In this document: positions 45,681-58,554 of the stretch, piece by piece
Layout: each line of letters begins with the position of its first letter
Numbering within the stretch: the stretch's first letter is position 1
Source: Helicostylum pulchrum
Lineage: Eukaryota > Mucoromycota > Mucoromycetes > Mucorales > Mucoraceae
NCBI GenBank assembly: GCA_025677825.1
Contig: JAIXMO010000011.1
Location: 345,001-409,000, forward strand
Direction: 5' to 3'
DNA: 64,000 nt
The notes under the pieces: generated by a model
What the model was told of the DNA's origin: nothing
Databases searched by the model: none
Seen by the model: the letters and a program-made list of their open reading frames with translations, nothing else
Made by a program: the position numbers and the translations under genes

Positions 45681-48474
45681 TTAATCCTTCTTTGATACTT
45701 TTCTCCTAAGTGACTTTTTTCCGTTACCAGAAGAAGAGTTATCACTACTAATAGCCTCCTCATCCATCAGTAATCGTCTCGACTCTTCTTCCAAGGGTAA
45801 AATCGTTATATGTGTCGCAGCATCGTCATGTTGATTATTTTCAGCTGTGTTCGCAAATAATTGGTTTGTAGTTTGTTCATCTATACTCCCATCATAACAG
45901 GCAGGGCAAATCTCCAATCCAACACCTACAGGTTGTAAATCTTGATGTTTGCGTCGGGACATGACGGCAGTTATAATACCATTTTTACCGAAAATAATAA
46001 GACAGGCAACAATGATCAGCCACCAAAACATCAAGTTTAATATCAAAGTAGGCCAAACGCCTCCATAGAATGTGGCAAGATCTGAAACCTCCTTCATGCG
46101 CCACATCCAGTAAACCAAAACAAGTGACTGGAACCAAATACGGTCGCACAACAAACTGGTTTTACCATCTTTTTCTGTTCCTTTGCAGTAAAGCAAATGA
46201 ACACTTGTAGATTTCCAAACAAAGAAAAGTATAAATACAGCCACATTAAAAGTCAAACTAAAGATAGCGTATAGCCACGTATCAGCCATAGGAATCCATT
46301 GATCTTTGTCAAACAGTAATCCCCATAAATAAAATAACCCGGTACTTTGGTTTTGGTCTTTGCCAGAAGGAATAAATTCGGCACGGAACCAAGGAAGTGT
46401 AAATAAACTCATCAAAAAAAGAAAACACAAGTTCCATACTTGAGGTTGTTCCTCTGGGAATTGTAAGAATCGATGGATCCAAGTATACATATGCTTTTGG
46501 AAACTAGCGTAAATACTGTGATTTAAACCTAAATCAATTTGATGAATTTGATAAAGAATTTTGTTTCGCAAGTTGTGTTTCTCTGTAAACCCAGATTGCT
46601 GTCTTTCATAATCGTTGTAGATTTTAGGAGCAATCATCGTTGTTAACATGGCCACAAGAGCAAAAATAGAAAGGAATCGAGTCTATATTATATAAAAAAA
46701 AATGAGTAAACTTAAAGAATAGTTTGCGTTTTGCAAACGCTTCATATAGTTACCAGTTTAGACAGGCTAGACGAAATAACCCATTCACCAAAACCACCTT
46801 GAATCTTGACTCTCATATTATCCATACGGAATACAACTTGACTAATACCTACTTGTCCATCAGGAGCAGTAGCCTCAATACGCAATGTATGCGTTTCAAA
46901 GTCATCAAAATCATTTGGTTCCCATACTGAAGTCCAAAGAGGAAGGTTTTCATTACCAACAAACTTTGCTGAGAATGGGTGATGTTTATCATCTACAAAT
47001 AATTTGATATCCAAGTTCTGATATTCGTACTCTGAGAATACCAAAAATCGAACATGGCTACTTTTACGAGAATTTTGTAAAGGTTCCTTTGTAGGCATTG
47101 TATACTTTGAATCCTTTGGATTGGTAATTAAAATGACAGGTGCAGGATTGATTTTTTTAGGCCAAATGATCTCATTCTTTTCGGTGAGAGGTACGATATG
47201 ACCGTCTAAAGCAGGCGGGATTTGATCAATAGGTAAATCAACATCAACAAATGAAATCAAATCATGATCAACGGCAACAATACGGTACGATCCATGATCT
47301 TTCATATCTGATAATTCCAATTCTAAAGAATCTGTTTTTGAGTTGTATGATTTGAGTACGTCGCCAAGTCCTGCTACTAATCGATGGAGATGTCCACAGA
47401 AATAAACACTGAAATGATCGGCCAAGTCACCAAATGTATAACCTTCAGTCGACTTTCCAGGCAACAAAGTAGTTGTTGGATAATGCGAAAACTATACATA
47501 TAGAGTTTAAAATTGTTATTGCTTCCATTAAATATTTTCAGAATATATTACCAAAAACGTATGATTGTATTTGACGGGCATAATTTTAGATACTAATCTA
47601 TTCATAGCATTGGTAGTCAAGTACCCAAAAAAATTAAAGGGTCTTGAAGGACCTTTTTTTGGACTATGTAAAAAAAAAAAAAAGGTTTAGCCGCTCAAGT
47701 ATATATTATAAATAAAACGCATCGTATGAATCTTTTACCAAGTATCTACAACTACAAAATTGTAATCACCAAAGCTCTTGGACACTTGCCAACTATAAAC
47801 ACCTTTACCATCATCTAATAATTTTGCACTCTCTCCGTACGTTCTGTACATGTTATTTTCTGCTTGCCAAGATGTAAGGTCAAAGCAGTCGTGGTTGCCT
47901 CTCATGTCGTACCATGTCGTACCGTTTGCTCCTTGCTCTACTGCCGATCGGTATACTTGCCATTCTTCAAGATACTGCTTTGAAGTAGTTCGACTTTCGT
48001 CTTTAGCATCAATTAAATCACCTGTTATAACCACGAATTCTGGCCTATTTGTTATTAAGTAAGTAGGTTATTATTATTGGTATTAAAAACTTACTTTGTT
48101 ACGGGTAAAGCTGATTGAAGAAAGTGTAAAAAATGTATTGTGTGACCTTTTGGTTGGAACTTTGATATGTGTAAGTCAGAAACCTAGAATATGTATATAT
48201 TAAATTATATTCTGAAAACAATTTAAGCTTTTTTTTTTACTTGAATGAAATAAAATATGTTATCAGTCGAGTCATCCATTCTTGTTGTGGTTCGTAATCC
48301 TGCATGCGAAAACTCGGAAGGGATGGTCTCTTTTCCTGGTTTAGTGTACCAATGGTCATTCTCGTTCGCTTTTCTCAAGTCGCTGGTAGAAGAAAAGTAG
48401 AGCGAAAAGGCTCGAAATAAACCAGATAGCGTTATAAAAAGCCAGAAATACGACCAAGTAGATAGTATTTTCAT
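45681..48474 (-). CDS. TMEM62-like membrane metallophosphoesterase
   Basis: Six exons (48241-48474, 48095-48183, 47739-48044, 47552-47663, 46754-47491, 45681-46682) join in phase to 826 residues. An N-terminal hydrophobic signal-anchor precedes a calcineurin-like phosphoesterase domain with metal-ligand motifs VSDLHIS, VVITGDLID, RGNHDCFD, FSHYPTTT and CGHLHR. A beta-rich region follows, then a C-terminal multi-pass membrane region of about five to six helices and a polar Ser-rich tail. This matches eukaryotic TMEM62-type proteins of the secretory pathway. The substrate is unknown. All metal-binding motifs are intact, so it is likely active. Confidence 0.88.
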
Positions 48475-48738
48475 TGCTTACAACACAAAAAGAAGAAGAA
48501 AAAAAAAAAGATAACGAAAAAAAAAAATATTTATTTCAGTAACTTTTTACTACTTTTTTTTATTAGGTTTTTTTTTGTAGTGTACGAAGGAGAAAAAAAT
48601 ATGACGTTTCAATTTTTTTTTTCCCTCCTTGCTTCTCTTTAATTTACCAAATATAAAAATGTCAATCACTAAGGCGTAAAAAAAGCGCTTACAGTGCTAA
48701 TTCTTGTCACCAGTGCTTAAGTTATCACTATCGCAGTT

Positions 48739-49243
48739 TTAATATGTTTTTACAATCTTAAAAATAGCGGACTCGGTTAAAAACACTTGATTTGTTACAC
48801 CAGTAATTGGCTGTGGTGGCATAATGAGTTTAACAAGATCCAATACCGCTCTTTTCAATTGAGGCACTAAAGGCCTATATATTAATTGGCTGCAAGCTTA
48901 GATATAAATATACACGTACCGGATACTTCCAGCGAGCTTTCAGATTCTTTTTCTAAAAATAATGATTTATTAGCATGTTATAGCTTTATTCTCTTCTTTT
49001 TGTTTTGTTTATTTTACAGTACCTTCAATTTCTTTTCTCTTTGAAGAAGAATTAAATTCTTTATATCTCCATGGTTCCACTCTTGTTTTTTTTTATTCCT
49101 ATAGCAAAAGCTACAGTAAGATCACCATTTACTAAATTTACAGGAACTAACCCAGCTAATTCAAGAGAATCTAGACATTGTTTTACGTTTTCTGCAGTTA
49201 CTTCTAATCCATAAATACTGCAGGCTGCTTCCTCTTTTGTCAT
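48739..49243 (-). CDS. Small spliced gene of unknown function
   Basis: Three exons (49023-49243, 48920-48952, 48739-48866) with good GT/AG sites are consistent in phase for exons 2 and 3. Exon 1 reads MTKEEAACSIYGLEVTAE and on to a nine-A run near 49084, where a one-base shift is needed to reach VEPWRYKEFNSSSKRKE and the donor. The final exon ends IFKIVKTY. The conceptual product is about 125 residues, Leu/Val-rich, with no family recognised. The tight exon structure argues that it was a real gene recently; the shift may be a read error or a first inactivating change. An upstream exon is possible because an acceptor precedes the ATG. Confidence 0.45.
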
Positions 49244-49272
49244 CCACTACAGCGAATAAAAACACTAATCAT

Positions 49273-49715
49273 TAAGCACTGGCGCTTCTGCAAGCATTGG
49301 AGCGCTTGGGGAAGCGCTGGTATTTAAGAATTGGCGTAAAAGCCGAAAAAGACATTATTAAAAAATCTATAGATTTACAAGCTAAAAAACTTATATTAAA
49401 ATGTCTTTGTGAATCTGTATTCGCAAGTTTTAAATCAAATGCTGACGAGCCAATTTATGAAAGAGACAGTAAGAAGAATAGTTATCATCTTGAAAATATT
49501 AAAGGCGATTGTCAAGGTAATTCATATAATATAAATTAATCTTTGTTGGTCTCTGTTAAAAAAAACTCTATTGTTTTTAAATATCCTTTTTTGGATCAAT
49601 AACAAAGGTTCGTGTTACTCCAACCTTTACAAAGTCTGCGGTCTACATCGACATGGGATCTATGTCCTTTTGCAGTATTTGCGATGATTTTGTATTAAGT
49701 GCTTCTAATTATCAT
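49273..49715 (+). pseudogene. Unrecognised gene fragment
   Basis: An open stretch without an ATG (from about 49273) encodes a Lys-rich segment (KAEKDIIKKSIDLQAKKLIL...) up to a donor after GDCQ at about 49516. A candidate acceptor at about 49607 leads to SNLYKVCGLHRHGIYVLLQY and a stop. The phases fit. No start, no promoter and no family are seen, so this is listed as a possible partial gene. Confidence 0.25.
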
Positions 49716-51837
49716 TAGTAAGTTTAAACTGCGGAAAGTAGCCGTCATTTTCTTTTTTTTAGAAAAAAGTTACATTTGATTCCTGCTTTTAAATGATAGA
49801 AATAAAGGTTTACTATGAAATAATTTTTCGGATCTGGAACTTGGTAGAGCCTACTGGAAATTTGCGGTTCAGTAGATTTGGAAAATAGTTCTCGTTCTAC
49901 AGATGTTAGTAGAGACTGCTGGAGTCGAAAAAATAAAAATAAACTATTCTGTATAACCAGTTTATTAGAGACCGCTGGAGAGGCTCTTAGTACTGTATAC
50001 CACACCATTGCCTACATACGGGACCAATAAATCATCTCGTATATTTTAAATAATTTACAAGTCGCACCAAAAAATTAAAATCCTGTAATTCGTTAAGCGT
50101 GATGAATGGTAAAAATGAAAGTACGAAAATTTGATATTAGACGGTATATTTTATTGCAAATACAGTGACATTATTCTATAATTATTTTAATACTAGATAT
50201 AGGAATAAACTCTATATCAATATGTGAACAATTTGCGATAAAGTTCATGATTTCCTGGACAGCAAGTAACATATTTTGTTCATTTTCCCTAATGTCAAAC
50301 GTTTCCAATCTTATTCGACTACAATTATACACACACGGTCAGTATTAGATTACTTTATTGGCTGAAAAAAAGCAAGTTGTTAGCATGTGCATATCCGTAC
50401 ACCCATTTTATCAGATAAAATGGCCCATATTTTAATTTAATGTTGCGTAACAAGGCAATGGAGTAATCTACGGGATTCTGTATAACTATGGTTTACCTTG
50501 TTTCTTAGCCAAACAAAAATACCTTGATGAGCATATTGCTGATTTTAATTCGATAAAAATATCAAACTATAACAGCATTAATTTTATCCAAACCAGTGTG
50601 TGTTATCTTGTCCCTGTTTAGGGTTTTTTTTTTTTTTTTCTGAGTTCCCTGAGAAAAAAATGTTACTCGTTATAAAACCAATTGGCTTATAGACATATTT
50701 GTACAACAGTACTTCTACTCCCATGGATTCGTAAGATAACTGGATCTTTTTTTTTTTCTTACTAACTTGCGGAAGAAACTAACCAGCATCTAATGCTTTC
50801 TAATACCGATCGTAATTGGCCTTCACCTCTCATATTTTCAAATTGTCCCAAAACAAAAAGATTCTCAAGTCGTACTAATTAACCAAGTCTAAAATCCTTA
50901 CCATTAAGAGCCGATATTTTATATGGATATTAATGACATATGGTATTATGTAACGACGTACCTGATTGTCATACGTCTGTACAAAATAATAATACAAGGT
51001 TCACTTTTTTCTTTTTTTTAAAAAAAAAATTGACATATAACTTTATTTAAAAGTAGGAATGATATCATATACTAAAATATTAAATTCAGATTTAAAAAGA
51101 GAGAGATTGTATGTAAGAGAACTTTCTTAAAAAAGACAAGAGCGATCAAGAGAAATCGAGTCTTTAGCGGAAGTTGTAACCTAACCCAATTGTAAATAAT
51201 CACGATGCAACACCATCAGTCTTTTTTTTTTTTAATTGCACGTGCATCCCCGCTGCAAAAGAGAAATACAAAGTGTTTGAGATCAGAGCCATGGTTTGTG
51301 ATTCAAGAACCATGTCTCCTTGTAGATGAGTATAATTTAATAGATCAAAGTTTGTTTCATTTATAACAGATTGATTATATCATGGATCTGCAAAAAAAAA
51401 AAAAAAAGTAACATAAAATCTTTCTCTCACCCAAAAACCTATAATTCATACAAACATATACTTTAAAAGACGATGTGGTAATACAAGATGAAAGGGAAAA
51501 CAAAAATTATTAGCGTATTGAACCTTAAAAAATAATAATCCAAATGGGGTTCTTTGTAAAAAAAAAATAGGATAATATGAAACGTTCAATTATGTATATA
51601 TGTAACTTTGTAAGTTCAATTGTAACGTTGAGAAAATCATGCTCAAAAAGTAAAAAGGATTCAGTGTACAACAAGGGCGTCACAGATAAAACAAGAGATA
51701 TGTCCTCGTATAGCGGAGTAAATAATCCCAATACGGCAAATACATTCACTTTTGGTTGAAAATAAAATCATATAAAGGAATCAGAATCCAAATTTTTTTT
51801 TTCTGTTTTTCTTTTTTTTGTTGACTGAAAAAAAAAT
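49716..51837. other. Intergenic region with one possible exon relic
   Basis: About 2.1 kb without a supported gene. At 50184-50330 (-) a 49-codon frame with a good upstream acceptor (TTGTAG) ends in a stop and has a Leu/Ile-rich pattern like the tail of the F-box family, but the link is weak. Short repeats of a tagagacNgctggag-like unit occur near 49900-49985. Several T and A runs are present. Confidence 0.45.
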
Positions 51838-53659
51838 ATGTCAGACGTAAGTGATAGCCAAAAGGCTATTATGGACTCCCGTGTTTCGTATCAAGCTACT
51901 AGTGCAGATCCCTCAAGAGTAGAAGAAGCCCCTGTTAAAAAGAAGAGAGCAGCATCTTATTTCAATATTTTGTTCAGTGGTTTTGCACTTCTTTCTGATG
52001 GTTACCAATCTGGTGTTATTAGTTTTATCAATCTTTTCCTTGGTAAGATTTACGGACCTGAAATCTTTAACGCTACAATGAAATCAAGATTATCTTATTC
52101 CATGTTTGTTGGTGCTATCGTTGGTCAAGTTGGTATGTATTTTGTTTTTATTTTTATTATATATTGAAGGTTCTTATATCTTTTTTTTATATATATGTGT
52201 AGGTTTCGGTTTAATCATTGATCGTCTTGGTCGTAAAATCGGTCTTATTTCAACCACTTTTCTTGTTATTTTTGGTGCTGCTTTATCGGCAGCATCATCT
52301 GGTGTCACACCAAATGGTTTACTTTGGATGATGGTGATCGCAAGAGGTGTGTTGGGCGTAGGTGTGGGTGGTGAGTATCCTTGTAGTTCCGTAGCTGCAG
52401 GTGAATCAGCAGATGAAATTGATCCCAAGAGACGTGGTGGTTTATTCGTACTTGTAAGTATATTATAAAGGTTAAACAGTTAGCACGGTTGTACTAAAAA
52501 ACCCTATCCAGGTCACAAATTTTGTTATTGATCTTGGTTACGTTGTTTCTGCTATCGTGCCTGTTATTTTGCTTGCCATCTTTAAAGATAATTTAGAGCC
52601 TGTTTGGCGTCTTTCACTTGGCCTTGGTATTATTCCTCCCTTGTCTGTTTTATATTGTAAGTATTTTTTATTTAAAGGAAAAAAAAAGAGAGAGATCTAT
52701 TTTAATGCAAAAACAAAAAACATTTTCCCTTCGTTTTTTTTGTCACGCTTTTTTTTTTCTAAATATGACCTTTTTGTGATTATAACTAAAACTTAATCTT
52801 TATTTTTTTTGTAGTCCGACTCAAAATGGCCGATTCCAAAAGTTATCAAGCTAGTGCCATGAAAAAGAGAGTTCCTTACCTGCTTATTTTCAAGAGATAT
52901 TGGTTCCGTCTTTCACTTACATCCGGTTTATGGTTTGTTTACGATTTTATTGCATACCCCAACGGTGTTTTCTCCTCCGTCATTATTGATAGTGTCGCCA
53001 ACGGAGAATCCACCATTGAAGTTGTATCATGGAACATTCTTCTTTATTCTTTCTATCTTCCTGGTTGTTTAGCCGGTGCTTACTCTGTTGATAAGATCGG
53101 TCGTAGAAAGACATTAGCATACGGTTTATTAGCGCAAGGTATTGTTGGTATGATCCTTGGTGGTGTCTATGAACCTTTATCCAAAAACTGTATGCCCATG
53201 TTTATTGTTGTCTATGGTATCTTTTTGGCATTGGGTGAGTATGGTCCTGGGCCAACCATGGGTTTAAACTCAATGGAGCTTTTCCCTACTGCTGTTCGTG
53301 GTACCTGTTACGGTATTGCTGCCGCTATTGGTAAAGTAGGTGCTACCGTTGGTACACTTGCTTTTGTACCTATGCAAGAAACTATGGGCGGTTATCGTGG
53401 TCCTTTCTTGGTCGGTAGTGGTATTGCTATCGCAGCAAGTATTGTCGCTTGGTTCCTTCTTCCTGAAATCGGACCTGAAGGTATGGCCGAAGAAGATATC
53501 GCGTTTAAAGAGTACCTTGAAAAGAACGGTTATGATGTCTCTCAACTTGGTATTAAGCCTTCTGACCCTACTACTGTTGAAGTCAATGAAGTCGTTGATA
53601 GTAGTGATATGGTCAAGAACGGTTCTTCTTCTCTCAAGAGTTCCTCTATCAGAAATTAA
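51838..53659 (+). CDS. Git1-like glycerophosphodiester transporter (MFS)
   Basis: Four exons (51838-52132, 52203-52453, 52512-52656, 52815-53659) join in phase to 511 residues. Twelve membrane helices are expected. MFS markers are visible: DRLGRKIGLIS after helix 2, GVGVGGEYPCSS in helix 4-5, and DKIGRRKTLAYG after helix 8. The start LFSGFALLSDGYQSGVISF and the following NLFLGKIYG match the Git1 group, which takes up glycerophosphoinositol and glycerophosphocholine, and sometimes phosphate, at the plasma membrane with protons. The Ser-rich C-terminal tail is cytosolic. The secreted SGNH lipase of this window could in principle release such substrates, but the two genes are 19 kb apart and no link is shown. 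Confidence 0.88.
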
Positions 53660-56646
53660 TCTTATACATTTTAATACTTTAACTACTTTCTTAGAATCCC
53701 CATTAATATTTATTCTCTCCCCTTTTTCTCTCTCATTTTTTTAGCTACCTTTTATTTACTTACCTTTCGAAAGAAAAAAAATATAAAACTCTTTGTTAAG
53801 GAGACACTTTTACATTTTCATTATTAAGAAAAAAAAACACTATCAAACATAGGTTTTAAAAACTGCAAGTGAGTGACTTATATTCTAAAGACAAAGAAAG
53901 GAAGAGGAAAAATATTTATTGTTGCATGACCAATTGACCAGCTTAGTACCAAGAGGGAGATCTTGCCATAATGCAGGTAATCGAGTTCAGTACATAGGAG
54001 GATGAAAAAGACGTCCAGCAAGCAGCAGCGTGTAATCTTACTATTGAGTGTTTCAGTCAACAATCCTACAGGTACTGACTAACTTCTATCATATATTTTT
54101 GCACACGTAACGTATGGAGCGAGTTGAACGGTAATCGGATTTCACTAAAAGTTGCTTGTGATTAAATGAAAAATGTTCACAAAGTAGATTTTGAAAAAGA
54201 AAAGATGTTCTGAGGATTCATTGTTATATAATATTAACCTATCCATTACATTATCATAAAAACTTTTCTCGCATGCCCTTGCTCACCTTAGACTAATCAT
54301 CTTGAGCAGCATATGGTAAGATTAGCAAAGAGCGAGACCAGCTGCGTATATCTTTGTTTGACTTCCACTATAATTCCTTCGGTACAAATTATTTTTAATT
54401 TCATTTAATTTCTACACAATATTTGGAGATTTTGTGGGACTATAAAGGCTGCCAGATATCAATTAAAAAAATAGAGACCAAATTAGGCTCCCGTTTCTAA
54501 AGAATTTTAGGTACCTTTTTGTCGTTTTGGACTCAAGATTGACGTTTTCTCACTCCCACAGAGACATAATTACAGAGGCTGAAATTCCATTAATTCCAGG
54601 ATAGAGAAATTAAAAGAATAAAAATCAGTGACATTGCAGTATTAAGTATAGCACAACTTACTATTGCGAATAGATGCTAAAGATATAGGTATCTACTCGA
54701 CTTTTTGCCTTTGATTCTTAGCGATAAGATAGAAATCTACCTTTTTCAATTCCTTGATTACTGGTCTATTTATAAAATGTTGTTAATGCATTAAACTGTG
54801 TTACTGTTGGGTCTCAATAACATCATCACAAAACATTTCAATTTCCGTGGTTTTTTTTCCAGCTTGTGGTTTATTGTGAATAAACATATTTAAAAAGTAA
54901 AAGAAAAAAAACACACACACTAAAAGACGGACTTTTTTTTAGATGTGATGATAAAATAGGAAGAGGAGTCGCTTTTATTTACTCTTGTGATTTATGGCGT
55001 AATTATACTATCATTAACCTGGTAATCTTTACTCGTATTTACACATAGGTTAGTTAATTATTTGATTCACACCAGTTTTCTTTTTTACGCAGATAAAAAC
55101 CAAGTTGAACGTGTGAATAACTAAATCACGAGAATTCATCTCGCGTTTGGCTGTTTAACTTGATAAAACAAGCGTGTAAAACTAACTTTTTGGCTAAACA
55201 TTTTTTCGTGAACCAGGAAAAAATATAAAACTTTCAAATAGACATAGTGTCTTGAGTATGATATTGCGGTCATAGAGGACACAATTGAAAGCACTACAAA
55301 TAAATTAAGCTTTTATAATTAAAAAAAGTCTGTAAAAATAACTCTTTTCAAAGGTTTTTATGGTTTGAATTCACTATGTATTCCAATTGAAAAGTGTTCT
55401 AAATACTACAGTTGCCTCCGCTTCGGAATCCGAAGTGATACAAGCTCTCTGAGGCAACAAGTATTGTGTTAGGCACGACTTGGAATTATTTTTAAATATT
55501 CATACGACCATTTAACTCTCCGTTAAAAAAAAGTGATGTGTATAAGGTACGCAACAGGTGCTTATAATTATCCGGATCAGGTTGGTACCTTGTGTTTTTT
55601 TACACAAAAAAATGTATTTTTTTTTTTTGCGATAACAGATCGATCATTTTTTTTTGGCAAGAAAAACCCTTGTGTGTATAAACAATTGATTTGCTCTTGA
55701 CTAAATATGCTTGTATACATTGGGGGATATTATAGTTTAAACCAGTTGAATCGACGCATAGAAAAAAAAAATTTCAAGTGCTACCGGTTCCGCCTGCATG
55801 AATTTAGTATAAACTAACGCAGTATCGGTACTTTTTTTGTCCCAAAAAAAAAAGTATCAGTAAGTACAAGAGAAATAAGAAAAGGGAATTAAAATTTGAA
55901 GAGAGGGAGGGGAGTAATATATATATATGCTAGTTACCCGGGCACAAGTGCTCTGAACTATAAGTAATATTTATATTAGAACGTTTCTCCTTCGTGTGTG
56001 TATATGCAACTGAATTTTATTAGAGAGGAGGTTCAAACATCATATGATAAAAAAAAAAAAAGAGAGGGAAGGGCAAAATTTGCCTTATCTGGTACAATGG
56101 AGTTTGTATAAATGGTTCCAATTTCAACTATTATGACACTGCACACGAATAAAAAAAAACCCCCCCCCCGTCTGGTACCTGCAAAAAAAAAAAAAAAAAT
56201 CATGTTAGCATACTATGTTTGAGACTAAATAATAGGGATTTTTATATCTGTTTCACGGATCATATTACATTCTATGGTAAAATCTATTGTTACATCAGTT
56301 TTTAGTCGAATGAATACGGTATTTTTTTTCTTTTTTCCCTTTTTCGATTGCAAACCCAGTGATACACAGAGAGAAAAGAGAGAGAGAGAGAGTAACTTAC
56401 TCACGTACTACAAGGAATTTTATTTTATTTTTTCATTCTTTACTTTATTTAATAAACATTAGGTTGTAACCCTTTTTCACCTGTTAAATAACAACGATAG
56501 AGAGTACACACTGATAATGCAGAAAGAAAGAAAAAAGGGAGTTTTAAAAAATAGTGACTTTTGAATTTTGCTTGCGTTTTACACAAAGGTAAAAAAAAAA
56601 AAAAAAAAAGAATGGGGGTGTTTTTTTTTGTTATTTATAAAAAAGG
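53660..56646. other. Gene desert of about 3 kb
   Basis: The longest stretch without a supported gene. Frames are short and uninformative. A nested inverted repeat lies at 55411-55458. Other content: purine-rich and homopolymer runs near 56040-56065, 56150-56170 (A then C) and 56183-56200, and AT-rich blocks. No tRNA, rRNA or transposon end was recognised. Confidence 0.55.
55411..55458. repeat. Nested inverted repeat (stem-loop candidate)
   Basis: Outer arms GTTGCCTC (55411-55418) and GAGGCAAC (55451-55458) pair perfectly. Inside, CTTCGGA (55421-55427) and TCCGAAG (55429-55435) pair around one base. It is unusually GC-rich for this DNA. Confidence 0.7.
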
Positions 56647-57126
56647 ATGAATAACAACAACAACAATAATAATAAATCACCTTTTGATATTTTAGGAGTA
56701 AATCGGTTTAGCACACAAAAGGAAATCCGACGACGTTACCTTGAATTGTGTAAAAAGCACCACCCAGATGTATCAACAAATAAAATGATTGATTTTAGAG
56801 AGATAACCGTTGCTTACGAATTACTAACAAACAGCAAAAAGAACAATAACGCAACGGGTATAAACTGGGAACAGGTACAAAAGACAAGTATCAATACAAG
56901 AACTTGGACAAGAAATAGCTATTTTTTGGGTTTTGGATTAACTGCACTTATGGTACTTTATCTTACTACCTCTGGTAAAACTCTACCTCCTCAGGTACTA
57001 TTACCACATGAAAGAAGAACCAGCTTGGATTTTACTGCTAAAAAAGAAAATGATACTACTACTACCACCACAGCTGCCCCGTGGCAATCCGCTGGTATGA
57101 CTTTTCGTGAATGGCGAAAAAAGTAA
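56647..57126 (+). CDS. Membrane-anchored J-domain protein
   Basis: A single exon of 159 residues. After an Asn-repeat start (AAC/AAT codons), a J domain spans about 11-65: FDILGV, RRRYLELCKKHHPDV with HPD at about 39-41, then FREITVAYELLTN. One hydrophobic helix follows at about 93-108 (FLGFGLTALMVLYLTT). The rest is polar with a short Thr run and ends FREWRKK. This layout, a small J domain plus one membrane helix, is seen in mitochondrial and ER J-proteins that recruit Hsp70. The localisation is not decided by the sequence. Confidence 0.85.
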   Translation: MNNNNNNNNKSPFDILGVNRFSTQKEIRRRYLELCKKHHPDVSTNKMIDFREITVAYELLTNSKKNNNATGINWEQVQKTSINTRTWTRNSYFLGFGLTALMVLYLTTSGKTLPPQVLLPHERRTSLDFTAKKENDTTTTTTAAPWQSAGMTFREWRKK

Positions 57127-57262
57127 AAGGTCACGCTTTTTTTTTCCCTCTCTTCTTTGTCTGTCTGTTGTATTTATAGCCTCTATTTTTTTTTTTTTCT
57201 TTTTTTTCTTCTTTTTTTTTTTTATTCTTTTTTTTTTCTTCTTTATTTTTGCTAATAAAAAA

Positions 57263-58067
57263 ATGTTACAACAGCCTTCTAAACCTATTACTATACCAGG
57301 TCAAATGGATAATACAGTATCTTATAGAGAAATCATTAAACAGTTGGCTGCTCAACAAACCACAAAACCGTATGGTGATATACCACCTTTATTAAATAAG
57401 CGAAGTAAAAAAAAGAGACCTAAAAGTCGTAAACAAGCTACAACTGAACCACAAAAACCAATGAGACGAATGTCTCATGTTGAAGATTGGATTGTTGTCG
57501 ATAGTAAAGAATCTTTACCTGATGAAGAAGAACTCGTAAGTTATAAATTCACATACAAAAGAGAGAGAGAGAGAGAGGGAGAGGGAGAGAGAGAGACAGA
57601 GTGTAATATTAAGTAAAAATGATAGGTACAATCTCCATTAAGGAATTTTTTATCTGCAGATTTTTTTACTGAAGTATTACCACTACATATGCCACCACCT
57701 TCGCTAAGTGAGAGATTTAATTTAGAAGAGGAAGAAGGAGAAAGAAGAATGTTACAAACAGTGGATGATGAGGATTATGAAGAAGAGGAAGAGGAAGACG
57801 AATCGTTACTTTCCACCAGCTGGAAGAGTACAGGCAGTGTAACAAAGGATTTATTACGTAGACATTCAGTATCATCATTTAACACTAAATCATCACCTAC
57901 ATCATCTACTACAAACGTATCTTATTCAATATCTACTTCTCCACCTCAAATAAACACTGATCATGATCTATGGAAAGAAACCATTGCGAAATTAAAGAGA
58001 ACCTTAAATGTATCACCACCACCAGCTCCACCAACACCAATGATTGTATCCACCTCCACCAGGAACT

Positions 58068-58106
<39 letters not shown>

Positions 58107-58405
58107 AATCAAAAAAGAGATTAAATAAATTTATTCCTATGCCTATACCACCAAGAAGACCTATATCACAAAGGAGAAGATCTGAAGCTACCACTCAACC
58201 AAGATTTAATCCAGATACCAATACATATACAAGAGATACAAGATCTAATCCTGATCATCTAAGAATGATCTCTGCCGAATTAAATATGATGCGAGCACGT
58301 AAACTATTAAGTCCGTTAAAGCCTAGAGGTTTCTTACCAAGAAGAAAAGATGCTTTTATACGTGGTTTAAACCGTAAACCATCCCCTTTATCTCTACTAA
58401 AATAA
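57263..58405 (+). CDS. Disordered basic/acidic protein of unknown function
   Basis: Two exons (57263-57535, 57626-58405) give 350 residues from ATG 57263. The protein is largely disordered: a basic patch (KRSKKKRPKSRK), an acidic run of Asp/Glu (about 125-145), Ser-rich stretches including RRHSVSSF, a poly-Thr run encoded by an ACT microsatellite, and Pro/Arg-rich sequence (IPMPIPPRRPISQRRR). The C-terminus has a more ordered, conserved-looking block (LRMISAELNMMRARKLLSPL...FLPRRKDAFIRG). No known domain is recognised. It is flanked by the J-protein and Def1 on the same strand. Confidence 0.75.
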
Positions 58406-58554
58406 TCATAATAAAAACAAATTACATTTTATTCATTTACCGATGAAAACGCGCTATACACCGTATATAAAAAAACTCCCTCTTTTTTTTTCCTTTTCTT
58501 TTTTTTTTTTTTTTTTTTTTTCCTTTTTTAACAGCAACTTTACAACCTACAGAA

